Shown here: positions 34,096-42,856 of the stretch, piece after piece
Layout of the letters: the number at the start of each line of letters is the position of its first letter
Position numbering within the stretch: the stretch's first letter is position 1
NCBI GenBank assembly: GCA_018968885.1
Contig: JAGWZK010000007.1
Coordinates: forward strand, 62,001-126,000
Direction: 5' to 3'
Source of the DNA: Planctomycetota bacterium
GTDB taxonomy: Bacteria > Planctomycetota > Phycisphaerae > Phycisphaerales > UBA1924
Length of the DNA: 64,000 nucleotides
Made by a program: the position numbers and the translations under genes
Notes under the pieces: generated by a model
Told to the model about the DNA's origin: nothing
Seen by the model: the letters and a program-made list of their open reading frames with translations, nothing else
Databases searched by the model: none

Positions 34096-34530
34096 ATGGC
34101 GGTTCGTATGGAGCTTTCGCGCATCCTCATTCGCGAGGTGGCGGAGTTTCAATTGATCGAGCTTCGCGAGGCGGATGTGGAAGGTGAATCCCGCCGCAGC
34201 TTTCCCATTGTCATTGGATTGCCAGAGGCGCAGGCGATCGAGAGGCGGCTGAAGGGAATACCGATCAAGCGCCCGCAGACACATGACTTGCTCGCCAACG
34301 TGATTCGCGAGCTGGGGGGCAAACTGGAATCCATCACCATCAACGACCTGTCTGAACACACCTTTTTTGCGACACTGCAGGTGAGGCGCGAGCAAGGCGA
34401 AGTGATCAATATTGACAGCCGCCCCAGTGATGCGATTGCACTTGGCGTGGCAGAGAGCGTGTCGATCTACGTCGCTGAACATGTGCTGGAAGCAGCGCAG
34501 TCCGGAACCGGACCGGAGTCTGAGCCGTGA
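34096..34530 (+). CDS. Bifunctional nuclease (BFN / DUF151) domain protein
   Basis: This 144-residue cytoplasmic protein starts at ATG 34096, five bases after a full AGGAGG (34085-34090). The DUF151/BFN family shows as RSFPIVIGLPEAQAIERRL, RPQTHDLLANVIRELGGKL and INIDSRPSDAIALGVAESV. Proteins of this family have been reported to have DNase and RNase activity, hence the name, but the physiological role in bacteria is uncertain. It is divergent from the lptF-like gene and overlaps truD by 4 bases (GTGA). Confidence 0.92.
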   Translation: MAVRMELSRILIREVAEFQLIELREADVEGESRRSFPIVIGLPEAQAIERRLKGIPIKRPQTHDLLANVIRELGGKLESITINDLSEHTFFATLQVRREQGEVINIDSRPSDAIALGVAESVSIYVAEHVLEAAQSGTGPESEP

Positions 34531-35780
34531 TCGCGGCACGCTATCTCACTGCCGACATCCCCGGGATTGGCGGCACCATTCGCCAACGCCCTGAGGATTT
34601 TCTCGTCGAAGAGATGCCTCTCTATCAACCCAAAGGCGAGGGAGAGCACGCGTACCTCTTTGTGCAGAAACGCGAGATGAGCACCAGCGAACTCCTCGGC
34701 GTCATCGCCCACCACTTTGGCGTGAATCGCCGGTCGGTCGGCTATGCCGGACAGAAGGACAAGCACGCTGTCACTCGCCAACTCGTTTCTGTTCACATCC
34801 CCGGCAAACACGTTGAAGACTTCCCCATGCTTCAGCACGAACGCGCCACTGTGCTGTGGGCAGATCAGCATGTAAACAAGCTGAGGGTCGGTCACCTGCT
34901 AGGCAATCGCTTCAGCGTTCGCATCCGCGATGTAAAGCCGACGGATGTCCTTACGGCGCAACGGGTGCTGAAACGACTGGAAACGCTTGGCGTGCCCAAT
35001 CGATTTGGACCGCAGCGCTTCGGCGCGGTGGCGCGAAATCATCTGGTGGGCAAGGCAATCTTGCTGGGGGATTGGCAAGGGGCGGTAAAGGCCCTGCTGG
35101 AGCCAAGCTCACATTCAGAGGCGCATCGAGAAGCTCGGAGGGCTTTTGCGGAAGGACGGCTTACGGACAGCATCATTCTGTTTGGGCCTGGAATTGAAAG
35201 GCGTGTGCTGGCAGCACTCTTGCGAGGCGAGAGCGCCGAGCGGGCGATCAGAGGTTTGGAGTCGGCGGAATTGCGTTTCTTTCTGAACGCGTTTCAAAGT
35301 GCAGTCTTCAATGTCGTTGTGGATGAACGCATCACCAGCGGCACGCTCGGCACGTTGCATCCGGGCGACATCGCCATCAAGCATGTGAACGATGCTCCGT
35401 TTACGGTGGACCTGGCAACCGCTCAGTTGCCTGACACATTGGAGCGATTGAGGAAGTTTGAGATCAGCCCATCGGGGCCTATGTGGGGTGGGGGCATGTT
35501 GCGTGCCGACGGTGAGGCCTACGCCCGCGAGATCGCGGCACTGGGTGGCCTGGGAGTGAATGAACAGCACTTGTCCACCTTCGATCAGGGGGCACTGGGA
35601 GGCATGCACGGGGAGCGGCGCTCACTGCGAATCCGCATCAGCGATATCGAAATCGAGGGTGGCGTGGATGAGCATGGCTCATTCGTCCGCTGTGCGTTTG
35701 ACCTGCCCCGCGGCTCCTTTGCCACCACGGTCCTCGCCGAAATCATGAAGACCACCATCAAGGATGAAGAACGCGAATGA
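34527..35780 (+). CDS. truD: tRNA pseudouridine(13) synthase TruD
   Basis: This enzyme isomerises U13 of tRNA(Glu) and related tRNAs to pseudouridine. The start is GTG 34527, overlapping the previous stop. Catalytic motif GYAGQKDKHAVTRQ contains Asp78 (Asp80 in E. coli); the N-terminal PEDFLVEEMPLYQPKGEGEH and NRFGPQRFGAVARNHLVG are also TruD signatures. At 417 aa it is slightly longer than the E. coli enzyme (349), within the normal range for bacteria with a TRUD insertion. It is followed by a HAD hydrolase with ATGA overlap, giving a three-gene coupled set. Confidence 0.96.
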   Translation: MIAARYLTADIPGIGGTIRQRPEDFLVEEMPLYQPKGEGEHAYLFVQKREMSTSELLGVIAHHFGVNRRSVGYAGQKDKHAVTRQLVSVHIPGKHVEDFPMLQHERATVLWADQHVNKLRVGHLLGNRFSVRIRDVKPTDVLTAQRVLKRLETLGVPNRFGPQRFGAVARNHLVGKAILLGDWQGAVKALLEPSSHSEAHREARRAFAEGRLTDSIILFGPGIERRVLAALLRGESAERAIRGLESAELRFFLNAFQSAVFNVVVDERITSGTLGTLHPGDIAIKHVNDAPFTVDLATAQLPDTLERLRKFEISPSGPMWGGGMLRADGEAYAREIAALGGLGVNEQHLSTFDQGALGGMHGERRSLRIRISDIEIEGGVDEHGSFVRCAFDLPRGSFATTVLAEIMKTTIKDEERE

Positions 35781-36442
35781 CTCCCAAGATTGTCGTCTTT
35801 GATTGGGGTGGCGTGATCCTGCGGATCGTGCGCAGCTTTGAAGAGGGTTGCCAGCGAGCGGGGTTGCCGGTACACGCCGAGGCGGGTGCACAAACTTTGC
35901 GTGATCTGCGATCTGCCCTGGCACAAGAGTTTCAAAAAGGCACGATTACCGAGGATGAGTTCTACGCAGAGGTCGCCAAACTCACGGCGGGAAAGTACTC
36001 GGCAAAAGAGTTTCAGCTCATCCACGATGCCTGGCTGATCGCCGAGTATCCCGGCGTGGCGCAGTTAATCCACGACATTCATGGCGCAGGCGTCGCGACC
36101 ACAGGCCTTCTCTCCAACACCAATCACAGGCACTGGATGCGGCACCTTCCTCGCGATGGCACGCCGGGAGACTTCCCCACCATTGGACTTCTGCGGCACA
36201 AGCACGCCAGCCATCTGATGGGTCTGGCCAAACCAGACCTCGCGATCTTTCGCCGTTTTGAAGATCTGTCTGGCTTCCAAAGGTCCGATATCCTTTTCTT
36301 CGACGATCTATCAGAGAATGTCGAAGCAGCGCGCCAAATCGGCTGGCACGCCATCCAAATCGATCACCAAGGCGATACCGCATCCCAAATGCGAGCGGAA
36401 CTACTGAAAAGACAGGTACTTCCTCAGCAACCGACAGATTGA
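35777..36442 (+). CDS. HAD-superfamily hydrolase
   Basis: This 221-residue soluble phosphatase-like protein has motif I VVFDWGGVIL. The nucleophile Asp is present, but the second Asp is Gly, as in the YihX-type subgroup. Motif II is the Ser in GLLSNTNHRHW, motif III the Lys in GLAKPDLAIF, and motif IV DILFFDDLSENVEAARQIG with paired acidic residues. The cap is helical (residues ~15-85), so it is subclass IA-like. The substrate is probably a small sugar or nucleotide phosphate. It is coupled to truD by ATGA overlap; no functional link to tRNA modification is shown. Confidence 0.9.
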   Translation: MTPKIVVFDWGGVILRIVRSFEEGCQRAGLPVHAEAGAQTLRDLRSALAQEFQKGTITEDEFYAEVAKLTAGKYSAKEFQLIHDAWLIAEYPGVAQLIHDIHGAGVATTGLLSNTNHRHWMRHLPRDGTPGDFPTIGLLRHKHASHLMGLAKPDLAIFRRFEDLSGFQRSDILFFDDLSENVEAARQIGWHAIQIDHQGDTASQMRAELLKRQVLPQQPTD

Positions 36443-36475
36443 GCCGGTAGAATCTTAATTTTGTTCGTTTTTTAC

Positions 36476-36504
36476 TTGCATAACAAACACCTTTTTGGTA
36501 TGCT
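36476..36504 (+). promoter_or_regulatory. Sigma-70-type promoter upstream of a small gene
   Basis: TTGCAT (36476-36481) and TATGCT (36499-36504) are separated by exactly 17 bases. They lie in an AT-rich gap whose T-rich upstream flank (36459-36473) could act as an UP element. The -10 end is 12 bases before the GTG of the next gene, so a transcript would have a leader of only a few bases, or the GTG is not the true start. Confidence 0.6.
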
Positions 36505-36516
36505 GCGCATCAGAAA

Positions 36517-36921
36517 GTGAGGTGCCTCGGGGACGGAATTCGCATCGCAGGTGTCGTAGTCGCCTTGATCATCGGCCTGATTGTGGCATTTTCGCGTGAG
36601 GGGGATGACGGCAAGCAAGTGCTGAAGGACGCCAAGCAGATGATTCGCCAGGTCCAGGGATTCCATGAGTCCCCCGAGTACTACGAGCGTCTCGTTGACC
36701 GGGCTCATCGCGAAGTCTTCAGCGAAGCGTACAGCATGAGTGTCGGACGCCGCTCTCGCGGCACCCTCGACGAAGACAAATACCTCACAGATCTCTTTGC
36801 TCGCATGATCCAGATCGCGCAGGGCGAGAACGCAGATCACGTCGCCAAGAACCTCAAGAAACTCCACGACGAGATTTTTCAGATTGAGCCAGAACCTGAG
36901 ACCGCGAAGAAAGGCAAGTAG
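36517..36921 (+). CDS. Small membrane-anchored protein of unknown function
   Basis: This 134-residue protein starts at GTG 36517. Residues 9-26 are a membrane helix (IRIAGVVVALIIGLIVAF) followed by a charged, helical soluble domain with VLKDAKQMIRQVQGF and EYYERLVDRAHREVF, and a Lys-rich end. It looks like a single-pass anchored helical protein. I do not recognise the family. It has its own promoter-like sequence just upstream and is convergent with the DUF255 gene, with 17 bases between the stops. Confidence 0.75.
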   Translation: MRCLGDGIRIAGVVVALIIGLIVAFSREGDDGKQVLKDAKQMIRQVQGFHESPEYYERLVDRAHREVFSEAYSMSVGRRSRGTLDEDKYLTDLFARMIQIAQGENADHVAKNLKKLHDEIFQIEPEPETAKKGK

Positions 36922-36938
36922 GCGTAGCAGTACCACTG

Positions 36939-39275
36939 TCAGCCGACGCAATCGATCGCGACATCAAGCTCAACCGTGACGGCCCGACGACATTCGGTTT
37001 CCGTGCACGCCTGATACATCATCGTCAGCAGTGGTCTCCCGGACCATCCCCCGTCTCGCTCCAATACCACGCGAAACTCAATCTGACCGGTATGTATCAA
37101 TAGATTGGGATCAGAAGCTGAGGGTTGTCCTTGCGGGTAGTCCGCATACACAACCACGCCGCTTCCCCCTGCCACTTCGATGCGCAAGGGAAAAAGTGAG
37201 GTTCCTGAGGGTCCCGGGTCAGCCGCGAGAATGTGAAATGGAGGCTCGATGCGAATAACCACATCAAACACCGCCGGTTCGGATGCTGAAAGCGAAACTC
37301 GATCCGTGGAGGCAAAAACCTGAACCGGCGAATCCGCTTCATCTGATGCAGATCGCTCGGCTCCCGCACGACCAATCCCCATGGACGCCAGTGCCACAGC
37401 CAGTTCCGGCTGTTCCCTGGTCAGAACGTTCAATAGACACCGAGTGCCGTTGATCAGGTTCACAGGAGATTCAACCAATGCTCCCGACATCGCTCGCATC
37501 ACCTGAACGAACCACTGCACCAAAGTTGCGCTATGAGGCGCAGCCACCCTCAACGCATTCACCAACATGGAACTGGGGCTCGGCACCGCGCCATCATGCA
37601 ATGATCGCCCACGAAGGAACACATCCGTCTGCCCAGCTCGAGTATCACACGCGCCGAAGACCTGATCGGCAAAGTGCGCGTGAGCCAGTTCCAGAATGCG
37701 CACCGCAGCAAGCTCATACGTCGCCACGCCGGACAACGCATGATGCCGTGCTGGAACCGGTTCCGGGCCTGCCGCGTGCACAGCTTGACATGCCAATGCC
37801 AAAGTGGCGTAGTCCTCGAGCACCGCCGGGCTTCCAGCCCCGACTCCCGCGGCTGGGCGGCTGATGCGGAATACCTCTCCTTGGGGTGCGACATGAGAAG
37901 CCAGAAGCGCATCAAGCGACCGCTTTGCCCTCGCCACATACTCAGGGCGCTGCAGCACGCGGCCACAATCTGCCAGCGATGCGATCATCATCGCGTTCCA
38001 ACTGGTGATCACTTTGTCATCGCGATGAGGTTGCTTGCGGGAATTGCGAGTCGCAAGCATCATCGAACGGATGCGTTTCAGCATCGCGTCATCTGTCACA
38101 GGAGAATCATGCGAGAGAAACAGAACATGCTGCGCAGGATCGCCCGGATGATGAGGGTCACGGAAGTTCGGTCCCTTATCAAGCCCAAAGTGGCGAATCG
38201 CCGCCGCGGCATCCTCTGGGCTCAGGACCGTCTCGACCTCTGCTCGCTGCCACAGGTAGTTCAATCCTTCGCGATGATCCACTTCTGCGTCCAGAGCGGA
38301 ACAGAACAATCCATCGGGCAGTGTCAGCTCTGCATGCACGAATTCAACGATCTCTTCCGCGACAGTGCGGTACGAAGCAGATTGATACGCATCGGCAGCC
38401 AACGCGTACACCTGGGCCAGTTGGGCCTGGTCGTACAGCATCTTCTCAAAGTGCGGCACCAGCCAGTGCGTATCGACGCTGTAGCGGTGAAAGCCCCCTG
38501 CCAGGTGATCGCGGATTCCCCCCGAAGCCATGCGATCCAGTGCCAGCTTCACGGCATCATCAATCGCGTCTCTGCTTGCATCATCTACCGCGGATCGTGC
38601 CTCAAGAAGGAATTGCAGAAACACGGGTTGCGGGAATTTCGGTGCACGGCCAAAACCACCGTGCGTGCGATCCACCATCTTCAGCAGAGTGGCGACAGCG
38701 TCAGCAACGGGTTCCGGGCCGAGCGAAACCGGCTGAGTCTTCGAGGCAAGCTGGGCAGCGACAGCATCAGCCAGATGGCTCGCCTGTTCCAGCACTTCAG
38801 ACCGCTGATGACTCCACGCCTGACTCAACCCTGCGACGACCTGACGAATACCCGGCATCCCCTGCCGTGGTGTCGGCGGAATGTACGTACCACACCAGAA
38901 TGGACGCAGTGTCTGCGGATCAAGAACGACATTCATGGGCCAGCCGCCGCGCCCCAGCATCGCCAGCGTCGCGGCCATGTAGAGATCATCCAGATCGGGG
39001 CGTTCTTCGCGATCCACCTTAATGCAGACAAAATGCTGCGATAGAAGCGCACCGATCTCAGCATCCTCAAAGCACTCACGCTCCATCACGTGGCACCAAT
39101 AGCAAGTGCTGTAGCCGATGGAAAGAAAGATCGGCCGATCGATTTTCCGTGCATGTGCGATAGCCTGATCAGACCATGGCCACCAGTCAACTGGGTTGTA
39201 CGCGTGTTGAAGCAGATAGGGCGAGGCGGAGTGAATCAGGCGATTGGGTGCGTGCTTCTGCGGGGTGTGCGACAT
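36939..39275 (-). CDS. DUF255 thioredoxin-like / YyaL-family protein
   Basis: This 778-residue protein of the COG1331 (YyaL / SPATA20) family starts at ATG 39275. The N-terminal DUF255 thioredoxin-like domain has the family opening RLIHSASPYLLQHAYNPVDW, the active-site YSTCYWCHVM (Cys58, Cys61), and GRGGWPMNVVLDP. The rest is an (alpha/alpha)6-barrel like six-hairpin glycosidases, with LAGGFHRYSVDTHWLVPHFE and KMLYDQAQLAQVY. There is no signal peptide. The biochemical activity is not established. It is the last gene of the operon running from tatD. Confidence 0.94.
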   Translation of the reverse strand: MSHTPQKHAPNRLIHSASPYLLQHAYNPVDWWPWSDQAIAHARKIDRPIFLSIGYSTCYWCHVMERECFEDAEIGALLSQHFVCIKVDREERPDLDDLYMAATLAMLGRGGWPMNVVLDPQTLRPFWCGTYIPPTPRQGMPGIRQVVAGLSQAWSHQRSEVLEQASHLADAVAAQLASKTQPVSLGPEPVADAVATLLKMVDRTHGGFGRAPKFPQPVFLQFLLEARSAVDDASRDAIDDAVKLALDRMASGGIRDHLAGGFHRYSVDTHWLVPHFEKMLYDQAQLAQVYALAADAYQSASYRTVAEEIVEFVHAELTLPDGLFCSALDAEVDHREGLNYLWQRAEVETVLSPEDAAAAIRHFGLDKGPNFRDPHHPGDPAQHVLFLSHDSPVTDDAMLKRIRSMMLATRNSRKQPHRDDKVITSWNAMMIASLADCGRVLQRPEYVARAKRSLDALLASHVAPQGEVFRISRPAAGVGAGSPAVLEDYATLALACQAVHAAGPEPVPARHHALSGVATYELAAVRILELAHAHFADQVFGACDTRAGQTDVFLRGRSLHDGAVPSPSSMLVNALRVAAPHSATLVQWFVQVMRAMSGALVESPVNLINGTRCLLNVLTREQPELAVALASMGIGRAGAERSASDEADSPVQVFASTDRVSLSASEPAVFDVVIRIEPPFHILAADPGPSGTSLFPLRIEVAGGSGVVVYADYPQGQPSASDPNLLIHTGQIEFRVVLERDGGWSGRPLLTMMYQACTETECRRAVTVELDVAIDCVG

Positions 39276-39283
39276 GACTTCAC

Positions 39284-40267
39284 TCAACGACGCGAAGGAG
39301 AGCCCAGTGGCTTGACGACTATGGATTGAAGCGGCCGCAAACGCGTCGCCTTGATGTGAACCGGCAACGTGGCGCGATGGTCTGGGGCCACTGAACGCGC
39401 CCCCACTGCCATGCCCCGTACCGCTGCACAGGAACTGGCCAGAACGGCATCCGCCGGGAGGACTTGCGCTTCAAGCATGACCGTACCGATCACCACTCGT
39501 GGCTCGTCATCCGACTGTTCCGAAAGCAGGTCTTTCTCATGATCCTCAAAGGCCTGCGAATAGGCACGTGCGGCATCACGCAGACGCGGACTCGCAGAAC
39601 GTCGGGGTGCCCCCGGCTCGTTTGGCGATTCGATAAGCGCGAGCCACTCCATGGAAAATGCATCACGCAGATCAGCCAGACAATCGGCAAGGAGTTCTCT
39701 GGCAAAGATGATGCGCTCTCCGCCTGCCTGAAGCAGAATCGGGATGGCCACGGCAAAACCAGCCGTTGCCAGAGAAGTCTCCGCCTTTTGGGCCATCGAG
39801 ACTGGATGCGAGCGAGCCACGATCAGGCCGTGGGTTGCCGCGAAGCGATCAAGCCCAGCAGAAACCGGCACCGAAATCGCCGGATCAGGACCACCTTTGA
39901 GCAAGTCGCCAGCGACGGCATCGATGTAGTGATGCTCATCGTCAAAGAGGTCGGTTCGCATAAACGGACGAAGTTCAGCCAAAGCATGATCACTGGCAAT
40001 ATCCGACCAGATGGCACGCACATCGTCGGCGATGTCGCACCCATTGTGAAGACTGGTGATGATCCCCTGTTCCCACGCCGCGCGAGACCATCGCCAGGAA
40101 TCCATGAATCGCAGATAGCGTGGCGCCGCCGCGGCGACGCTGGAGAGCCGGGCCTGGCTCACCTCTCCGGCGGGCGCTGGCAGCATGGTGATGACCGATT
40201 CACCAAGCAAAAGCGCAGCCATGGCCGGGGCCTGGCGCGAGGTGAGGTGATATGGGGAAACGACCAT
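39284..40267 (-). CDS. Conserved-looking protein of unknown function
   Basis: The 327-residue product starts at ATG 40267 (MVVSPYHLTSRQAPAMAALL); a GTG two codons earlier is the alternative. There is no signal peptide or membrane helix. The first half is helical with FMDSWRWSRAAWEQGI and HNGCDIADDVRAIW; the middle has DLFDDEHHYIDAVAGDLLKG, and the second half is alternating helix and strand. Acidic and His residues (DDEHH) could bind metal. I do not recognise the family. It lies between an alpha/beta hydrolase and the DUF255 gene in a compact operon, 8 bases from the latter. Confidence 0.75.
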   Translation of the reverse strand: MVVSPYHLTSRQAPAMAALLLGESVITMLPAPAGEVSQARLSSVAAAAPRYLRFMDSWRWSRAAWEQGIITSLHNGCDIADDVRAIWSDIASDHALAELRPFMRTDLFDDEHHYIDAVAGDLLKGGPDPAISVPVSAGLDRFAATHGLIVARSHPVSMAQKAETSLATAGFAVAIPILLQAGGERIIFARELLADCLADLRDAFSMEWLALIESPNEPGAPRRSASPRLRDAARAYSQAFEDHEKDLLSEQSDDEPRVVIGTVMLEAQVLPADAVLASSCAAVRGMAVGARSVAPDHRATLPVHIKATRLRPLQSIVVKPLGSPSRR

Positions 40268-40318
40268 CTGCACAAGCGATCGTATGAAAGGTGCCGAGGA
40301 TTGTCGCTGCCAATGCGG

Positions 40319-41818
40319 CTATTTCGATTCAGGCGATGCCGCGGCGGGCGCGGGTGAGGGCTGGCCTTGAGGACGAGCGATCACCCCGTCAATCCACGAT
40401 GTCATCTCACCGAAGCGAGCAGGAAGAGTGAGGAACAGCGTCTCATGAGAAAGGGGCGTCTTCCACCGTGCGCTGGGTGCCTGCGGTTCGCCCAGGCGTG
40501 ACCACAGCACATCGCACAGGGAGCTGGGGACTGCCCGATCCAACGCACCCTGAATCATCAGCACGGGCTTTGACTTCAGTGCGGCAATGGTGTGATAGGG
40601 GTCCAGCCGCGCGTGGCTCAGGTACGCTTGGTCAAACGCCTGTCGTGCAGGCGAACCAGCCGGATTGTTCACTGATTCCGGCAGCCAGCGTGTATGTACT
40701 GCGCCTATAAAATCGTTGTAGTTGGATCGCGAGAGTGTGAGCCAGAAATCCGCACTGCCACCCATGATCACCGCCGCGCTCCAACGCGTTGGCATTCGCG
40801 CCACAACCGGCGGCAGACTGATCGCACCACCGGAAATGCCCATTATCACATGAGGCAGGAGGACCACGTCGGCATCGAGCGTGTGCACATGCTCTAGCGC
40901 TGCTTCGACTGAGTACGCCACCTCAGCAAGGCGATTGTCGATGACCGCCGCAGCACGCATGGCCTCGGCCTGCCACTGATCCTGGTCCTGCGTGTTGATT
41001 GTGATGAGCACTTCCTCGGTGAATCGCGAGGGTTGCGAGATCATCCGCAGCACGCAGTACCCTTGCTGGCGCAGATGTTTCACGAGAGGATCGATGATTT
41101 GCTCCGGCGTGCCAAACATGCCAGGCATCAGCAGTACCACCGCCCGCGTTTTGACCGCCCCTTGCCCCGATGGGCTGATCGGCGCATACCACGCAAAAGT
41201 CGTGCGGCACAGTGCGGGCGCATCGCTCACCTGATCAACGTCCTTCTCCTGCAATGTCAGCACGGTGAACGTCTGCACCGAATCCGGCTCACCAGCGGCA
41301 GCCCGCGGCTTGCGATTTGGATTCTCCGCTCGCATTCGGACCGGCGTGCCGTTTTCACCTTCAAGGGTGGTGGCGTCCGACTCGGTCAGCCCAAGCCCAG
41401 TTCGAACTGCGGCAAGGTCCGCCGCGTCCTGTGCTTTGGCGAGCTTGCTTTCCTCATTTTCAATCCCGCTCTTCATGAGCGAATTGAAAAATCCGCTTGA
41501 GCAGAACAGCCGAGAAGCGGGAATGCCAAGTTCGCGTATCACGGTCTTGCGCCCGTTGTGCGTGAGCCGTGCGGGCCACCTGGGCTCGAGAAACGGTGCG
41601 TCGACGGGCGGCAGAAAAGTGTCAAAACGCGAAGCAGGCACGCGCGAACGTGGAGTAGGTATCGCGGCAGGCGGAGGAGCGGCGACCGCAGGGTCGCCAG
41701 TTGGCTGTGCGAGCGCCCGAGCACCAAGATCGAGCGTGCCGACAAGCGCGAGCACGAGCAGGTGTCCACCACTTCGAAGGTATGAAAACGGTCCGACTTG
41801 CAACTTAGCGTGAAGCAC
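40319..41818 (-). CDS. Exported alpha/beta hydrolase
   Basis: The ~499-residue product begins with a signal-like stretch (SGGHLLVLALVGTLDLGARAL) then a Pro/Ala linker. The start is uncertain: GTG 41818 (overlapping galE by 14 bases) or TTG 41803. The hydrolase core (~215-470) has VVLLMPGMFGTPEQIIDPLV (oxyanion region), the nucleophile elbow GISGGAISLP, a late Asp in VLMIQGALDRAVPSS, and His in PLSHETLFLTLP, together a full Ser-Asp-His set. It is probably an esterase or lipase-like enzyme in the periplasm. It is the fifth gene of the tatD operon. Confidence 0.83.
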   Translation of the reverse strand: MLHAKLQVGPFSYLRSGGHLLVLALVGTLDLGARALAQPTGDPAVAAPPPAAIPTPRSRVPASRFDTFLPPVDAPFLEPRWPARLTHNGRKTVIRELGIPASRLFCSSGFFNSLMKSGIENEESKLAKAQDAADLAAVRTGLGLTESDATTLEGENGTPVRMRAENPNRKPRAAAGEPDSVQTFTVLTLQEKDVDQVSDAPALCRTTFAWYAPISPSGQGAVKTRAVVLLMPGMFGTPEQIIDPLVKHLRQQGYCVLRMISQPSRFTEEVLITINTQDQDQWQAEAMRAAAVIDNRLAEVAYSVEAALEHVHTLDADVVLLPHVIMGISGGAISLPPVVARMPTRWSAAVIMGGSADFWLTLSRSNYNDFIGAVHTRWLPESVNNPAGSPARQAFDQAYLSHARLDPYHTIAALKSKPVLMIQGALDRAVPSSLCDVLWSRLGEPQAPSARWKTPLSHETLFLTLPARFGEMTSWIDGVIARPQGQPSPAPAAASPESK

Positions 41819-42848
41819 TGCGATACCCCTGAGGATGAGTGCGGAACCACTGCCACGCAGACCGAACAATCTCATCCAGATCTGTGATGCCGGGAACGAA
41901 GCCAAGTTCTACTTCAGCACGCCGTGTGTCCGAAAAAAGACGAGCAGGGTCACCAGCGCGTCGGGGCTGATGAATCATAGGAATCGCATGACCCGTGACG
42001 CGCCGTGCTGCTTCGATCACTTGCAGTACGCTGAATCCAGAACCCGTGCCAAGGTTCCAGGCATGTTGATCGAATCGGGCGGGATCGAGCTTGAAGAGCG
42101 CGGCCAGGTGCGCTCTGGCCAGATCCTCGACGTGGACATAATCCCGAATGCATGTGCCATCAGGAGTGGGATAGTCGGTGCCAAAGATCTGTACATGAGG
42201 CCGCTTGCCAAGGGCCACTTCCAGCACCACAGGGATCAGATGAGTCTCGGGGGTGTGGTCCTCTCCCAAGGAACCATCCAGCGCGCACCCTGCGACGTTG
42301 AAGTACCTCATCGCAGCGAACGCAAATGGTCTTTTCGCGCGCGCACTGGCCACGCTCAGATCGCGCAGCATCCATTCACCAATTAACTTGCTCCGTCCAT
42401 ATGGCGACACCGGATTCTGAGGACATGTCTCGGGAATCGGAATCAGTTGCTCTGGCGGCTCGCCGTACGTGGCGCACGATGATGAGAAGACGCATCGCTG
42501 CACCCCAACAGCGTGCATGGCTTCCAGCAGCACCTGCATGCCCCCAACATTGTGGCGGTAGTAGCTTCCCGGTTGATCGACGGATTCGCCGACGTATGCC
42601 AGAGCCGCAAAGTGGATCACACCTTCAATCTTGCGGTCTCGCAGCAAAGACTCCACCAGAACGCGATCGGCAATGTCTCCGACAACCAATTGAAATCGGT
42701 CAGATGCGCGTGCCGCCAGAATCTCACCCGCTTGAGCATGGCCTCGAAAGAGGTTGTCCAGACCGATGACCTGATGACCGGCATCCAGGAGTGCCTTGCA
42801 GCAATGCGAACCGATGTATCCGGCAGCGCCGGTGACAAGCACATTCAT
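41805..42848 (-). CDS. galE: UDP-glucose 4-epimerase
   Basis: This SDR-family enzyme interconverts UDP-glucose and UDP-galactose (or the N-acetyl forms) for surface glycan synthesis. It is 347 residues long: NAD-binding VLVTGAAGYIGSH at the N-terminus, GVIHFAALAYVGESVDQP, SSSCATYG with the catalytic Ser region, and Tyr150-Gly-Arg-Ser-Lys154 of the YxxxK motif. Later LIPVVLEVALGKRPHVQIFG and GTCIRDYVHVEDLA complete the GalE pattern. The start ATG lies 8 bases after the YqaA-like stop. Epimerase specificity between Glc/Gal and GlcNAc/GalNAc cannot be told from sequence reading. Confidence 0.96.
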   Translation of the reverse strand: MNVLVTGAAGYIGSHCCKALLDAGHQVIGLDNLFRGHAQAGEILAARASDRFQLVVGDIADRVLVESLLRDRKIEGVIHFAALAYVGESVDQPGSYYRHNVGGMQVLLEAMHAVGVQRCVFSSSCATYGEPPEQLIPIPETCPQNPVSPYGRSKLIGEWMLRDLSVASARAKRPFAFAAMRYFNVAGCALDGSLGEDHTPETHLIPVVLEVALGKRPHVQIFGTDYPTPDGTCIRDYVHVEDLARAHLAALFKLDPARFDQHAWNLGTGSGFSVLQVIEAARRVTGHAIPMIHQPRRAGDPARLFSDTRRAEVELGFVPGITDLDEIVRSAWQWFRTHPQGYRSASR

Positions 42849-42856
42849 GGTCGAGT

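Noticed and set aside
37674-39044. 456-residue plus-strand open frame
   Set aside because: It is antisense to the DUF255 gene, with cysteine/histidine/arginine-rich shadow composition.
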